Shown: positions 19,180-33,191, counted from the stretch's first letter. The stretch is DNA of 64,000 nt from Caulobacter sp. (GCF_017744445.1 NZ_JAGIBH010000001.1:186001-250000), one strand, 5' to 3'. Notes: generated from the sequence alone by a model not told the origin. A program made the numbers and translations.

Positions 19180-20127
19180 ATGCGTTGGCCCCTCATTCGC
19201 TACATCCCGCGCTCGACCCACTATCGGTTCGTGCGATGGGCCCCGGTCGCGGCCGTCTTTTCGGCCATCCTGATCCTGGGCTCGATCGGCTCGCTGGTCT
19301 TCCAGGGCCTGAACCTGGGCATCGACTTCAAGGGCGGCGTCGCCCTGGAAATCAACATGCCGCGCCCGGTGCCCCAGGGCGAGCTGCGCACGGCGCTGGA
19401 CCAGATCGGCGCCCATGACGGCCAGGTCCAGGGCTTCGGCTCGCCGAACGCGGCCATGGTCAAGTTCCGCCCAGCCGAGGGCGAGGCCGCCACGGCCGCG
19501 TCCAAGCACGTCGAAGCCGAACTGGTGAAGCGCTTCCCCGACCTGAAGGTGACCAGCCGCTCGGAAGTGGGCGCCAAGGTCTCGGGCGAGCTCTTGATGT
19601 CCGGCTTCAAGGCCCTGGGCGTCGCCCTGCTGCTGACCCTGGGCTACATCTGGTTCCGCTTTGGCCTGTCGTACGGCACGGGCGCGGTCGTCGCCGTGAT
19701 CCACGACATCGTCCTGACCCTGGGTCTGCTGTCGGTGGTGGGCATCGAGTTCTCGATGACGGAAATCGCCGCCCTTCTGACGGTCATCGGTTACTCGATG
19801 AACGAGAAGGTCATCACCTTCGACCGCCTGAAAGAGAACCTGCGCAAGTACAAGACGACCCCGCTGCGCGACATCATCGATCTGTCGGAGAACGAGCGTC
19901 TGTCGCGGACGATCATCACCGGCACCACGGCTCTGCTGGCCCTGGGCGGGACGATGGCGTTCGGTGGTCCGGTGCTGTTCCCGCTGGTCACCACCATGAT
20001 CTTCGGCATCATCATCGGCACCTATTCGTCGATCTACATCGCCCTGCCGATGATCCTGGTGTGGGGCGTCAAGCGGGGCGACGAAGAAGCCACGCCGATC
20101 AAGCTCGGCGCGGCCTCGCGTCCCTGA
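19180..20127 (+). CDS. secF: Protein translocase subunit SecF
   Basis: 315 residues from the ATG at 19180, with AGGAG just upstream at the secD stop; the open frame extends upstream but only inside secD. It shows LGIDFKGGVALEI (the SecF D1 motif) after the first helix, and SMNEKVITFDRLKENLRK in the membrane core, both diagnostic. It is the partner of SecD in the proton-driven late step of Sec export. Its TGA overlaps the next ATG by one base, coupling it to the Mth938-type gene. Confidence 0.97.
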   Translation: MRWPLIRYIPRSTHYRFVRWAPVAAVFSAILILGSIGSLVFQGLNLGIDFKGGVALEINMPRPVPQGELRTALDQIGAHDGQVQGFGSPNAAMVKFRPAEGEAATAASKHVEAELVKRFPDLKVTSRSEVGAKVSGELLMSGFKALGVALLLTLGYIWFRFGLSYGTGAVVAVIHDIVLTLGLLSVVGIEFSMTEIAALLTVIGYSMNEKVITFDRLKENLRKYKTTPLRDIIDLSENERLSRTIITGTTALLALGGTMAFGGPVLFPLVTTMIFGIIIGTYSSIYIALPMILVWGVKRGDEEATPIKLGAASRP

Positions 20128-20480
20128 TGCGTCAGCCGCCGTCCATCGACGCCTGGGGCGGCGGCGGCTTTCGGGTCGCCGGCGACTGGCGGCCCGGCTC
20201 GCTGCTGATCATCGACGATCAGCCGCAAGACTGGGCCGCGACGTCCCTAGAGGGCCTGACGCCGGAGGCCTTCGCCGAGGTGTTCGCCGCCGGCGGGGCG
20301 GTCGAGTTCGTCCTGCTGGGCACGGGCCTGGTCAACGCCCTGCCGCCGCGCCCCATCCGCGACGCCATCAAGGCCGCGGGCCTGGGCCTGGAGTTCATGA
20401 GCACAGAGGCCGCCGCGCGCACCTACAACGTGCTGGCCAGCGAAGGCCGTCGACTGGCCGCGGCCCTGATCGCGGTCTAG
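20127..20480 (+). CDS. Mth938-like domain protein (NDUFAF3 homologue)
   Basis: 117 residues covering the whole Mth938 domain: GGGGFRVAGDWRPGSLLIIDD, WAATSLEGLTPEAFAEVF, FVLLGTGLVNALPPRPIRDA and a C-terminal MSTEAAARTYNVLASEGRRL. The G-T-G segment is the family hallmark. The mitochondrial homologue NDUFAF3 is a complex I assembly factor, and its gene sits beside secDF in many alphaproteobacteria. The ATG shares one base with the secF stop, so it belongs to that operon. A role in respiratory complex assembly is inferred by homology. Confidence 0.85.
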   Translation: MRQPPSIDAWGGGGFRVAGDWRPGSLLIIDDQPQDWAATSLEGLTPEAFAEVFAAGGAVEFVLLGTGLVNALPPRPIRDAIKAAGLGLEFMSTEAAARTYNVLASEGRRLAAALIAV

Positions 20481-21172
20481 GCGGTCTCGTCAACGATCGC
20501 GCCCGGCTCTTTGGCGCGATCTTTTTCGGCCTTGGCCTCCGCGCGCTCTTCCGCCGCTTTCCGCAGCATGCCGAGCGCCGCTTCGGCGACGCCGCCGACG
20601 CGGTTTTCGTCGGTCAGGGCCTCCAGGGCCGCCTTGGCGTCGTCCGACAGCGAGACCTGCACGGCTTGCTCCTTGCTGGCTTTTTCGGCCTTTTCCGCCG
20701 CCAGCTGTTGGTCGCGACCGTCGGCGTTCTCCTGCAGGAAGGCTTTCCAGCCCTCGATCGTAGGCGTCTGATCCAGGCTGGACGTTCCCGCGAAGATCAT
20801 CTTCTGCTGGGTGGCCGACATCTTGTTCAGGTGCGCGATCTGGTCGGCCATCACATTGCCCTCGCGCGGGGCGCTCATGCCTCTGGCGTTGAAGTCGTCG
20901 GCCGCCTTGCGGATCTGCTTGGAGACGGCCGAGTTGTTCCAGGTCGCATTCAGGGCGTCGCGATCGGCCTGGGTGCTCTGCTGGAACCAGCCGGCCCGGC
21001 CTGCGGCAGAGGTGACGATGGCCGTGGAGATCGCGATATAGGCGTCGATCTTCTGATCCTCCGAGGCGCCGGAGTCGTCGGCCAGGATCGCGGCCTGGCG
21101 CATGACCTCCGCTACGACGCCGCCTGTTGCGGGCGGAGCCGGGGCGGACGGGGTGGTGGCCGATACCTGCAT
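20477..21172 (-). CDS. Hypothetical charged soluble protein
   Basis: 231 residues. There is a short proline/alanine-rich N-terminus, a helical middle (about 20-150) with no signal peptide or membrane helix, and a C-terminal third rich in Glu, Lys and Ala (AAEKAEKASKEQ; AEERAEAKAEKDRAKEP) that probably forms coiled coil. I do not recognise the family. It converges on the Mth938-type gene with a 4-base overlap, and its composition matches its neighbours. Confidence 0.65.
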   Translation of the reverse strand: MQVSATTPSAPAPPATGGVVAEVMRQAAILADDSGASEDQKIDAYIAISTAIVTSAAGRAGWFQQSTQADRDALNATWNNSAVSKQIRKAADDFNARGMSAPREGNVMADQIAHLNKMSATQQKMIFAGTSSLDQTPTIEGWKAFLQENADGRDQQLAAEKAEKASKEQAVQVSLSDDAKAALEALTDENRVGGVAEAALGMLRKAAEERAEAKAEKDRAKEPGAIVDETA

Positions 21173-21302
21173 GGCGGACCTCGCTATGGTTCAACTACAG
21201 GTTATGGATGCGACCTTAAGGACTTCCTAGCGGCCGACTTTGCCGACTCTGGCGAACGGTCCTATGGTCCGGGCCAAGCTTTCAGAAGGACTGGGGGAAA
21301 CG

Positions 21303-21917
21303 ATGTCCGGACTGCTTTCCAATTTCCGCAACACCATCATTGTCAGCGTCGTGCTGGGCCTGGTGATCATCATCGGTTACGGGCACAGCCCGCACGGTCA
21401 TGACAGCAGCTACTTCCAAGCCATCTTCCGCCTGCTGCACGTCTGGTTCGGCATCCTGTGGATCGGGCTGCTGTACTACTTCAACTTCGTGCAGATCCGG
21501 GTGATGCCGCAGATCCCGGCCGAGCTGAAGCCGGCGGTCAGCAAGTACATCGCGCCAGAGGCCTTGTTCTGGTTCCGCTGGGCGGCGCTGTTCACCTGGG
21601 TGATGGGCGTGATCCTGGCCTTCAGCCGTGGCTACCTGCTGGAAGCCGCCACCCTGGGTCTGGCCGGCGGCTATACGCCCGGCGTCGATATGGGCTTCAC
21701 CTTCATCGGCACCGGCATGTGGCTGGCCACGGTGATGTTCTTCAACGTCTGGGTCTTCATCTGGCCGAACCAGAAGATCGCCTTGGGGCTAGTTGAGGCA
21801 GACGCCGACGCCAAGGCCAAGGCGGCCAAGCTGGCCATGCTGTTCTCGCGCACCAACACCCTGCTCAGCATCCCGATGCTGGCGACCATGGCGATGAACC
21901 AGACGCTGTTCGGCTAA
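21303..21917 (+). CDS. PuuD-like (urate hydroxylase N-terminal type) membrane protein
   Basis: 204 residues from the ATG at 21303, preceded by a GGGGGAAA ribosome-binding stretch. About four or five transmembrane helices are visible, with LLHVWFGILWIGLLYYFNFVQ and WFRWAALFTWVMGVILAF resembling the membrane domain of PuuD-type urate hydroxylases; conserved His residues in the first helices could bind haem. No cytochrome c CXXCH domain is present, so it is the short membrane-only form. The electron-transfer role is inferred; substrate and partner are unknown. A terminator follows. Confidence 0.6.
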   Translation: MSGLLSNFRNTIIVSVVLGLVIIIGYGHSPHGHDSSYFQAIFRLLHVWFGILWIGLLYYFNFVQIRVMPQIPAELKPAVSKYIAPEALFWFRWAALFTWVMGVILAFSRGYLLEAATLGLAGGYTPGVDMGFTFIGTGMWLATVMFFNVWVFIWPNQKIALGLVEADADAKAKAAKLAMLFSRTNTLLSIPMLATMAMNQTLFG

Positions 21918-21944
21918 ACACCGCCACGAATTCGTGTAAGGGGA

Positions 21945-21971
21945 GGGCCCGTCGTCTGGACGGGCCCTTTT
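21945..21971 (+). terminator. Rho-independent terminator after the PuuD-like gene
   Basis: GGGCCCGTC (21945-21953) pairs perfectly with GACGGGCCC (21959-21967) around a 5-nt loop and is followed by TTTT. It lies just 12 bp before the next coding sequence. Confidence 0.9.
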
Positions 21972-21983
21972 CTGTTTGTGACC

Positions 21984-22697
21984 ATGGCCGATACCGAAAC
22001 CCTCGACGACCTCGTCCGCCGCGTCGATCCCGACCGCTGGCTGGCCAGCCGCTTCATCGGCGACGCCGCCGCGCGGGCCGACGTCATCGCGCTGTACGCC
22101 ATGAACTACGAGCTGGCCCGGGTGGCCGGCGGGGTTTCCAACGCCCTGATGGGCGAGATCCGCCTGACCTGGTGGCGCGAGGCCATGGAAGAGATCGCGG
22201 CCGGCAAGCCGCCCCGCAAGCATCCCAATGTCGAGGCGCTGGCCGCCTCCAAGTTCGACCCCAACGCCTTGGCGGCGTTGTCTGAGGCCCGCTTCACCGA
22301 CCTGGACGAAGGGCCGCTGAAGGACGAGGCGGCGGTGCTGGCCTATGTCGACGGCACGGCCGGGGCGCTGGCGGTGCTGGCGGCTCGACGTCTGGACCCG
22401 AGCGCCGACCCGCACGCCGTGAAGGGCGCGGCGCGGGCCTGGGGGCTGTCGGGCCTGTGGCGGCTGAAGCAGTCCGGGCGTGACCGGCTGCCGGCGGACT
22501 GGACGCAGGCCGACGTCAAGCAGCGGGTCGAGGTGCAGCTGAAAGCCGCGCGCGGCGAGGTGAGGGGGCTGCCCGTGGCGGCCTTCCCGGCCGTGGCGCC
22601 GGCGGCCCTGGCGCGGTCCTATGCGGCGGGGCGCGAGATGGGCGAACTGGAGAAGAAGGCGCGGCTGACGTTCGCGGTGGCTACCGGAAGGCTCTAA
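21984..22697 (+). CDS. Squalene/phytoene synthase-fold protein (NDUFAF6-like)
   Basis: 237 residues from the ATG at 21984 (a GTG at 21978 is also in frame). It shows the fold of the squalene/phytoene synthase family: ALYAMNYELARVAGGV, then GEIRLTWWREAMEEIAAG, the segment that in true synthases carries a DxxxD prenyl-diphosphate site. Here the Asp-rich sites are not intact. Such short alphaproteobacterial members resemble the complex I assembly factor NDUFAF6 rather than active synthases. It lies four genes from secD and near the NDUFAF3-type gene. The function is inferred from homology and context. Confidence 0.7.
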   Translation: MADTETLDDLVRRVDPDRWLASRFIGDAAARADVIALYAMNYELARVAGGVSNALMGEIRLTWWREAMEEIAAGKPPRKHPNVEALAASKFDPNALAALSEARFTDLDEGPLKDEAAVLAYVDGTAGALAVLAARRLDPSADPHAVKGAARAWGLSGLWRLKQSGRDRLPADWTQADVKQRVEVQLKAARGEVRGLPVAAFPAVAPAALARSYAAGREMGELEKKARLTFAVATGRL

Positions 22698-22842
22698 CCT
22701 TCATCCGTTTTCCCGGCGAAAGCCGGGACCCAGATCATAGAGCTGGGAGGCGCACGCAGAAACGCCCGCGGTCCTGTCCGGATCGCGGGCGCTCTTGCAT
22801 CTAGGCCCCGGCTTTCGCCGGGGAAACGGGGATTGGGTTAGG
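22694..22842. repeat. Paired inverted palindromic element (REPIN-like) C
   Basis: Left arm about 22694-22736 and right arm about 22801-22842 run inverted, each with a CCCGGCGAAAGCCGGG hairpin core and an outer CTAACC/GGTTAG terminus. The left terminus includes the TAA stop of the upstream gene, and the right one abuts the stop of the S9 peptidase, so the element fills the whole space between two convergent genes. Confidence 0.85.
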
Positions 22843-24939
<2,097 letters not shown>

Positions 24940-25224
24940 GAAACCGAAATTCCTGGAAACGGTTATCCCTTTGGCGGCGGAGCCTAGTCCCGCTTTTCGC
25001 CTATCGCTAGGGGAGCGAGACAAGAGATTCCCGACCACGGATCGCCGATCGGCGGTCTGTTTCGGCGCATGCGTTCCTGTGACAATTCTGTAATTAAATC
25101 CGTCGCTTAGCGCGTAACAATCCGAAACAGGACTTGCTTTGCCGCGACGCAGCATCCTCCTTACATGCTTAAGCGGGGCGATAGGATAGCCGCAGAGCTG
25201 TCCGTCCAACGATAAGGGTCTCTA

Positions 25225-26121
25225 GTGTCGGCTTCGGGTTATTTTCAGCACACGGTCGCAGGGCCGGTGATCTTTGCGGGGATCGGCCTGCACACGGGCG
25301 CGCATGTGCGCGTCGCCGTGCGCCCGGCTTCTCCCGACGCGGGGATCGTCTTTGTGCGGACCGATGTGCATGACCGCGACAATCGTGTCCCTGTCACCGC
25401 CGAGTCGGTCTGCCAAACGCAATTGGGCACGGTGATCTGCAATGGCGACGACGTTCGCGTCTCGACCATCGAGCACCTGATGGCGGCCCTGGCCGCGCTG
25501 TCGATCGACAACTGCGTCGTCGAGCTGGACGGTCCGGAAGTGCCGATCATGGACGGCTCGTCCGAGCCCTTCGTCCAGATCCTGGATCGCGCCGGCCGCC
25601 GCCGCCAAGAAGCCGTCCGCCAGTACATCGAGATCCTGGCCCCGATCACGGTCGAGGAGGGTGACAAGCGCGCCAGTCTGCTGCCGGCCGATCGTTTCGA
25701 AGTGGCCTTCGAGATCGCCTTCGGCTCCAAGGCCATCGGTCGCCAGGCCGTGGACCTGGTCGTCGACGAAGAATCGTTCCGCGCCGAGCTGTCGGACTGC
25801 CGCACCTTCGGCTTCGTTCGCGACGTCGAGGCCCTGCGCGCCATCGGCCTGGCCCGTGGCGGCTCGATGGAAAACGCCGTGGTCATCGACGGCGACCGCG
25901 TGCTGAACCCGGAAGGCCTGCGCCGTCCGGACGAGTTCGTGCGCCACAAGGCGCTGGACGCCATCGGCGATCTCTATGTGCTGGGCAAGCCCATCCTGGG
26001 CCGCTTCGAAGGCGTTCTGGCCGGTCACGGCCTCAATAACGCCGTGGTTAGAGCGTTGCTGTCCCAGCCGCGCGCCTGGCGCCTGCGCGCTCTCGCGCCG
26101 GAACTGGCTGAAGCGGTCTAA
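25225..26121 (+). CDS. lpxC: UDP-3-O-acyl-N-acetylglucosamine deacetylase
   Basis: 298 residues from the GTG at 25225. Zinc ligands are visible: STIEHLMAALAAL carries His, and HKALDAIGDL carries the His and Asp pair; the dipeptide-rich IMDGSSEPFVQ is also typical, with the catalytic Glu/His region near the C-terminal LAGHGLNNAVV. It commits the cell to lipid A synthesis in the cytoplasm. It leads into bamD-recN-ligA. A GANTC (CcrM-type) site GATTC lies in the upstream gap near 25026; the 285-bp gap holds the divergent promoters. Confidence 0.95.
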   Translation: MSASGYFQHTVAGPVIFAGIGLHTGAHVRVAVRPASPDAGIVFVRTDVHDRDNRVPVTAESVCQTQLGTVICNGDDVRVSTIEHLMAALAALSIDNCVVELDGPEVPIMDGSSEPFVQILDRAGRRRQEAVRQYIEILAPITVEEGDKRASLLPADRFEVAFEIAFGSKAIGRQAVDLVVDEESFRAELSDCRTFGFVRDVEALRAIGLARGGSMENAVVIDGDRVLNPEGLRRPDEFVRHKALDAIGDLYVLGKPILGRFEGVLAGHGLNNAVVRALLSQPRAWRLRALAPELAEAV

Positions 26122-26235
26122 AGGGGGAGCTCCCCAGCTCCGAGGCTTGGCGATCGCATTTGCGCCTTTCACGGCGTGGTGTAGAAGCCTTGCACGGCGC
26201 AGGGGCGCGCGTTTGCTTCGAAGGTGAGAGACTCC

Positions 26236-27153
26236 GTGCTTCGTAATTTCTCGGGACGTTCGGCCGTCACTATCGCCGCTGTGCTCGCCGCCGTGTCGGT
26301 GGCTGGCTGCGCCGGCAAGTCCAAGAAGCCGACTCTCGCCTACGAAGAGCGCCCCGTCGAGCTGCTGTACTCCACCGGCGCCGATCGCCTGGACCGCGGC
26401 AACTGGAACGAGGCCGTCGACTATTTCCGCGAAGTCGAGCGCCAGCACCCGTATTCGGAATGGTCGCGCCGCTCGATCCTGATGACCGGCTACGCCCACT
26501 ATCAGGGCAACCAGTACAACGAGGCCATCGGCGACGCCGACCGCTTTATCTCGCTGTACCCGGGTAACCCGTCGGCCCAGTACGCCTTCTATCTGAAAGC
26601 CATCTGCTACTTCGAACAGATCGTCGACGTGAACCGCGACCAAGCGGCTACCGAGCAGGCCCTGGCCGCGCTGCGCGACGTCGTCCAGCGCTATCCGAAC
26701 ACCGAATACGCCACCGACGCCCGCCTGAAGATCGACATGGTCAACGACCAGCTGGCCGGCAAGGAAATGGCCATCGGTCGCTACTACCTGAAGAACGGCC
26801 AGACCCTGGCCGCCATCGGCCGCTTCAAGACCGTGCTCGAGCGCCACCAGACGACCTCGCACACGCCCGAAGCCTTGTTCCGCCTGGTCGAGGGTTACAT
26901 GACCCTGGGCCTGCTGGACGAAGCCAAGCGCAACGGCGCGATCCTGGGCTACAACTTCCCGGGCGACCGCTGGTACGCCGACGCCTACAAGCTGCTGAAC
27001 GACAACGGCCTGCGCCCTGCGGTGGAGCCGCTGAAGGCCGGCACGAAGCGCAACGCGCTTGAACGCGCCCTGTCTCGCGACAAGAACACGACCCTGGCGC
27101 CGCCAGGTGAAAAGAAGCCCAAGAAGGGGCTGATGGGCGTTCTGGGCATGTAA
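26236..27153 (+). CDS. bamD: Outer membrane assembly lipoprotein BamD
   Basis: 305 residues from the GTG at 26236, which has AAGGTGAG (26221-26228) at good spacing; the GTG at 26224 lies inside that site. The N-terminus is a lipoprotein signal with lipobox VAGC. Five TPR units follow, starting ELLYSTGADRLDRGNWNEAV, and FREVERQHPYSEWSRRS and FISLYPGNPSAQYAFYLKA are standard BamD motifs. It anchors the BAM complex that folds outer membrane proteins. A GACTC CcrM-type site (26230-26234) lies between ribosome site and start. Confidence 0.93.
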   Translation: MLRNFSGRSAVTIAAVLAAVSVAGCAGKSKKPTLAYEERPVELLYSTGADRLDRGNWNEAVDYFREVERQHPYSEWSRRSILMTGYAHYQGNQYNEAIGDADRFISLYPGNPSAQYAFYLKAICYFEQIVDVNRDQAATEQALAALRDVVQRYPNTEYATDARLKIDMVNDQLAGKEMAIGRYYLKNGQTLAAIGRFKTVLERHQTTSHTPEALFRLVEGYMTLGLLDEAKRNGAILGYNFPGDRWYADAYKLLNDNGLRPAVEPLKAGTKRNALERALSRDKNTTLAPPGEKKPKKGLMGVLGM

Positions 27154-27246
27154 CGACGACAGGATCGGTCGCCTCCAAAGGCCCGATCTTGTTTTGTTCT
27201 GTCTTTGCGCTTTGAAAAACTCTGATTCCCGGCGATCTTGCGCGTC

Positions 27247-28941
27247 ATGCTGATCGGCCTCTCCATCCGTGACGTCGTGCTCATCGAGAGCCTGGACCTT
27301 GCCATCGGCGAGGGCTTGACCGCGCTGACCGGCGAGACCGGGGCCGGCAAGTCGATCATTCTGGACGCCCTGGGCCTGGCCACCGGCGCGCGCGCCGACG
27401 CCGGCCTGGTGCGTAGAGGGGCCGCCGGCCACGCCTCGGCCACGGCCATCTTCGCCCTGACCGCCGACCATCCGGCCTTCGCCTATCTGGACGAGAAGGG
27501 CCTGGACTACGGCCGCGACGAGGACCTCGTTTTGCGCCGTCAACTGTCGCCGGACGGCCGCTCCAGAGCCTTCGTCAACGACCAGGCCACCAGCGTCGGC
27601 GTGCTCAAGGACCTGGGCGCGCTGCTGCTGGAGGTGCACGGCCAGCACGAGACCGTTGGCTTGTTGGATCCCAAGACCCACCGGGGCCTGCTGGACGCCT
27701 TTGGCGGCGTGTCGGTCGGCGCCGTCGGCGCGGCCTGGAGCGGCTGGCGCGCCGCCCGCACGAAGGCCGAAGAGCTGCGCGACCTGGCCGGCCGCGCCGC
27801 CGCCGAGACCGAAGAACTGACCCTGCGCCTTTCGGAGCTGGACCGTCTGGACCCCCGCGAGGGCGAGGAGACGGCCCTGGCCGAGGAGCGGGCGCTGCTC
27901 AGCTCGGCCGAGAAGGTCATCACCGATGTGGCTTCGGCCCAGGACGCGATGAGCGGTGAGTTCTCGGGCAAGCTGGCCCAGGCCTATCGCGCCCTGGAAC
28001 GCGCCCGCGACCGTGCCCTCCAGGCCGGCGCGCCCGCCGACGGCGCGGCCATGATCCGGCTGCAGGCCGCCTGCGACGCCGTTGACCGCGCCCTGGTCGA
28101 GGCTCAGGAAGCCAGCGCCGCCATCGATAATGTCGCCGAGAGCTTCGAGTTCGAGCCCGACCGCCTGGAAAAGGCCGAGGAGCGCTTGTTCGCGCTGCGC
28201 GGCATGGCCCGCAAGCTGAACGTCCTCGTCGAGGACCTGCCGGCCAAGCGCGCCGAGTTCGCCGCCCGCCTGCAAGCCATCGAGACGTCGGAAGACGCCC
28301 TGAAGGTCGCCGACGCCGAGGCCGCCGAGGCCCGTGAGGCCTTCCTCTACGCCGCCGAAGCCCTGTCGGCCGAACGCCGCGCCGCCGGCGACGCCCTGGC
28401 CAAGGCCGTCGAGGCCGAGCTGACGCCGCTGAAGCTGGAGAAGGCCAAGTTCCGCGTCGCCGTCGAGCCTCTGGCCGAGGATCGCGCCGGTCCGACGGGC
28501 CTGGACCGCATCGCCTTCGAGATCTCGACCAATCCCGGCGCGCCGTTCGGACCGATGGAGGCCATCGCCTCTGGCGGCGAACTGGCCCGCTTCGCGCTCG
28601 CTTTGAAAGCCGCCTTGGCCACCCGCAGCGGCGGCCCGCAGCCGCTGATGATCTTCGACGAAGTGGATCAGGGCGTTGGCGGGGCCGTGGCCGACGCGGT
28701 GGGCCTGCGCCTCAAGCGTCTGGCGGCTGAAGCCCAGGTGCTGGTCGTGACCCACTCGGCCCAGGTGGCGGCGCGCGGTGACGCGCACTGGCGAATCTCG
28801 AAGTCGGGCGACGACACCTCGACCCGCACCAAGGTCGAGCCGCTGACCCCCGCTCAGCGCGAGGAAGAGATCGCCCGCATGCTGTCGGGCGCCGAGGTCA
28901 CCGAGGCCGCGCGGGCGGCTGCGCGGGCGTTGATGGCTTAA
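27247..28941 (+). CDS. recN: DNA repair protein RecN
   Basis: 564 residues from the ATG at 27247 (a TTG at 27238 also in frame). It is an SMC-like ATPase: Walker A GETGAGKSII near residue 35, long coiled coils, then SGGELARFALALKAALA (signature) and PLMIFDEVDQGVGG (Walker B/D-loop). RecN tethers DNA ends in double-strand break repair. The order bamD-recN-ligA is common in alphaproteobacteria, but here an acyltransferase gene on the other strand separates recN from ligA. I saw no clean LexA site upstream. Confidence 0.95.
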   Translation: MLIGLSIRDVVLIESLDLAIGEGLTALTGETGAGKSIILDALGLATGARADAGLVRRGAAGHASATAIFALTADHPAFAYLDEKGLDYGRDEDLVLRRQLSPDGRSRAFVNDQATSVGVLKDLGALLLEVHGQHETVGLLDPKTHRGLLDAFGGVSVGAVGAAWSGWRAARTKAEELRDLAGRAAAETEELTLRLSELDRLDPREGEETALAEERALLSSAEKVITDVASAQDAMSGEFSGKLAQAYRALERARDRALQAGAPADGAAMIRLQAACDAVDRALVEAQEASAAIDNVAESFEFEPDRLEKAEERLFALRGMARKLNVLVEDLPAKRAEFAARLQAIETSEDALKVADAEAAEAREAFLYAAEALSAERRAAGDALAKAVEAELTPLKLEKAKFRVAVEPLAEDRAGPTGLDRIAFEISTNPGAPFGPMEAIASGGELARFALALKAALATRSGGPQPLMIFDEVDQGVGGAVADAVGLRLKRLAAEAQVLVVTHSAQVAARGDAHWRISKSGDDTSTRTKVEPLTPAQREEEIARMLSGAEVTEAARAAARALMA

Positions 28942-28949
28942 CCCACACT

Positions 28950-29057
28950 CCGCTCATTCCCGCGAAAGCGGGAACCCAAGCTGAGTCAGACGTTTGTCCC
29001 GAGACGCGCAGCAAGCGGAGAAGCCGCTTGGGTCCCCGCTTTCGCGGGGATGAGCGG
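28950..29057. repeat. Paired inverted palindromic element (REPIN-like) D
   Basis: Left arm about 28950-28980 and right arm about 29027-29057 are inverted copies sharing CCGCTCAT, the hairpin CCCGCGAAAGCGGG and ACCCAAG, with only three differences in about 31 bp. The element lies between the convergent ends of recN and the acyltransferase, and the acyltransferase reading frame runs through it to stop at 28986. Confidence 0.9.
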
Positions 29058-30146
29058 TTGTTGGGGGCGGGCCTGACGCCCCTTGATCCACTTTTGCAGC
29101 GGCGCGTCCACCACGCGCTCGAACACCCAGGCCACGACGATCGTCGCCGGAATGGCCGCCGCCCACAGCGCCCATTGCGCCGCCGTCGGCAGGCCCAACT
29201 TGGCCTCGGCCATCCGCGCGACACCGAACCACACGGCGGCGGTCAGGGTGTTGGTCAGGAACAGCGAGAACGACAGCTTGCCGGCCGCGCCGGCCCAGCG
29301 CCAGGCGCGCGGCTTGGAGGCGCCGGCCGCGTAGATCAGGAAGGCCAGCAGGGCCAGGCTGAAGTGATCGAAGTTCCCCAGGCCCTGGATGCCGATGACG
29401 ATGGCCAGGGTCGCGAGCGCCAGCGGTAGGGCTTGGCGGCGGGCCAGCGCCGTGACCGGCAGGCGGGCGACCAGCAGACCGATCATGAACAGCGGCACGC
29501 CCCGGATCAGGCCGAAACGTAGCGGCAGCTGGTAGCTGGGCACGTTGAAGATCATCAGCGCCGCGAAATCGATGGCCACCCAGGCGCAGACGCCCATGGC
29601 CAGCAGTTGCAGCGGACGCTTGCTGGCGGCGACCTTGCGCCAGACCAGCGGGAACAGGGCGTAGGCGGCGATCAGGGCCGACAGGGTCCAGGTCGGCATG
29701 TTCCAGCCCGAGGTCCCCGGCACGAACCAGGCCTGGACCAGGAAGATCTGCGGCAGCAGCTGGTCCCAGGCGAACCACTGCGGGTTCTGCGGCGCCAGGC
29801 CGATGGCCGAGGTCCCGACGAAGAAGGCGACGAAGGCGGCCAGCATGACCAGGTGCGCGGGCCAGATGCGCTGCACGCGGCGCTTCAGGAAGCCCAGCGT
29901 GTCGACTTCAGCGCCCAGCACGCGCGGGCCGTAGGTGCGGGCCAGCACATAGCCCGACAGCATCAGGAAGAAGTCGGTCGCCAGATAACCGCGACCGAAG
30001 GCGGGGCTCAGGCTGAACAGCGACACCGGGGCGCGCTCGGCGACGTGGTAGAGCACGATGAACAGCGCCGCCAGGAAGCGCAGGGCGTCCAGCGGACCGT
30101 CCCGCGACAGGACGGGCAGGGCGGGAACTGTGCCGGCTTTGAACAT
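28986..30146 (-). CDS. Membrane acyltransferase family 3, repeat-encoded tail
   Basis: 386 residues from an ATG with AAGGAG upstream. Residues 10-360 form the acyltransferase 3 (OafA/YrhL-like) fold: DGLRFLAALFIVLYHV-type start (DALRFLAALFIVLYHV with the conserved His), FFLMLSGYVLARTYG with the Ser-Gly core, and about ten transmembrane helices. It probably O-acylates a surface polysaccharide or lipid. The last 23 or so residues (from PLIPAKAGTQ onward) are translated from the intergenic palindromic element, so the original stop was probably upstream. It interrupts the recN-ligA neighbourhood on the opposite strand. Confidence 0.87.
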   Translation of the reverse strand: MFKAGTVPALPVLSRDGPLDALRFLAALFIVLYHVAERAPVSLFSLSPAFGRGYLATDFFLMLSGYVLARTYGPRVLGAEVDTLGFLKRRVQRIWPAHLVMLAAFVAFFVGTSAIGLAPQNPQWFAWDQLLPQIFLVQAWFVPGTSGWNMPTWTLSALIAAYALFPLVWRKVAASKRPLQLLAMGVCAWVAIDFAALMIFNVPSYQLPLRFGLIRGVPLFMIGLLVARLPVTALARRQALPLALATLAIVIGIQGLGNFDHFSLALLAFLIYAAGASKPRAWRWAGAAGKLSFSLFLTNTLTAAVWFGVARMAEAKLGLPTAAQWALWAAAIPATIVVAWVFERVVDAPLQKWIKGRQARPQQPLIPAKAGTQAASPLAARLGTNV

Positions 30147-30195
30147 CGTGGACTCCTTCGAGCCCGCTGTCGCAAGCGTCGCGCCAGGTTGCTAA

Positions 30196-33187
<2,992 letters not shown>

Positions 33188-33191
<4 letters not shown>

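Noticed and set aside
27154..27246. Possible LexA site upstream of recN
   Set aside because: GTTC is present but no second GTTC occurs at the needed 7-bp spacing.
25222..28788. Very long reverse-strand open frame of 1188 codons across lpxC-bamD-recN
   Set aside because: It mirrors three clearly recognised plus-strand genes; its product is a low-complexity string of Gly, Gln, His and Arg typical of antisense frames in high-GC DNA.
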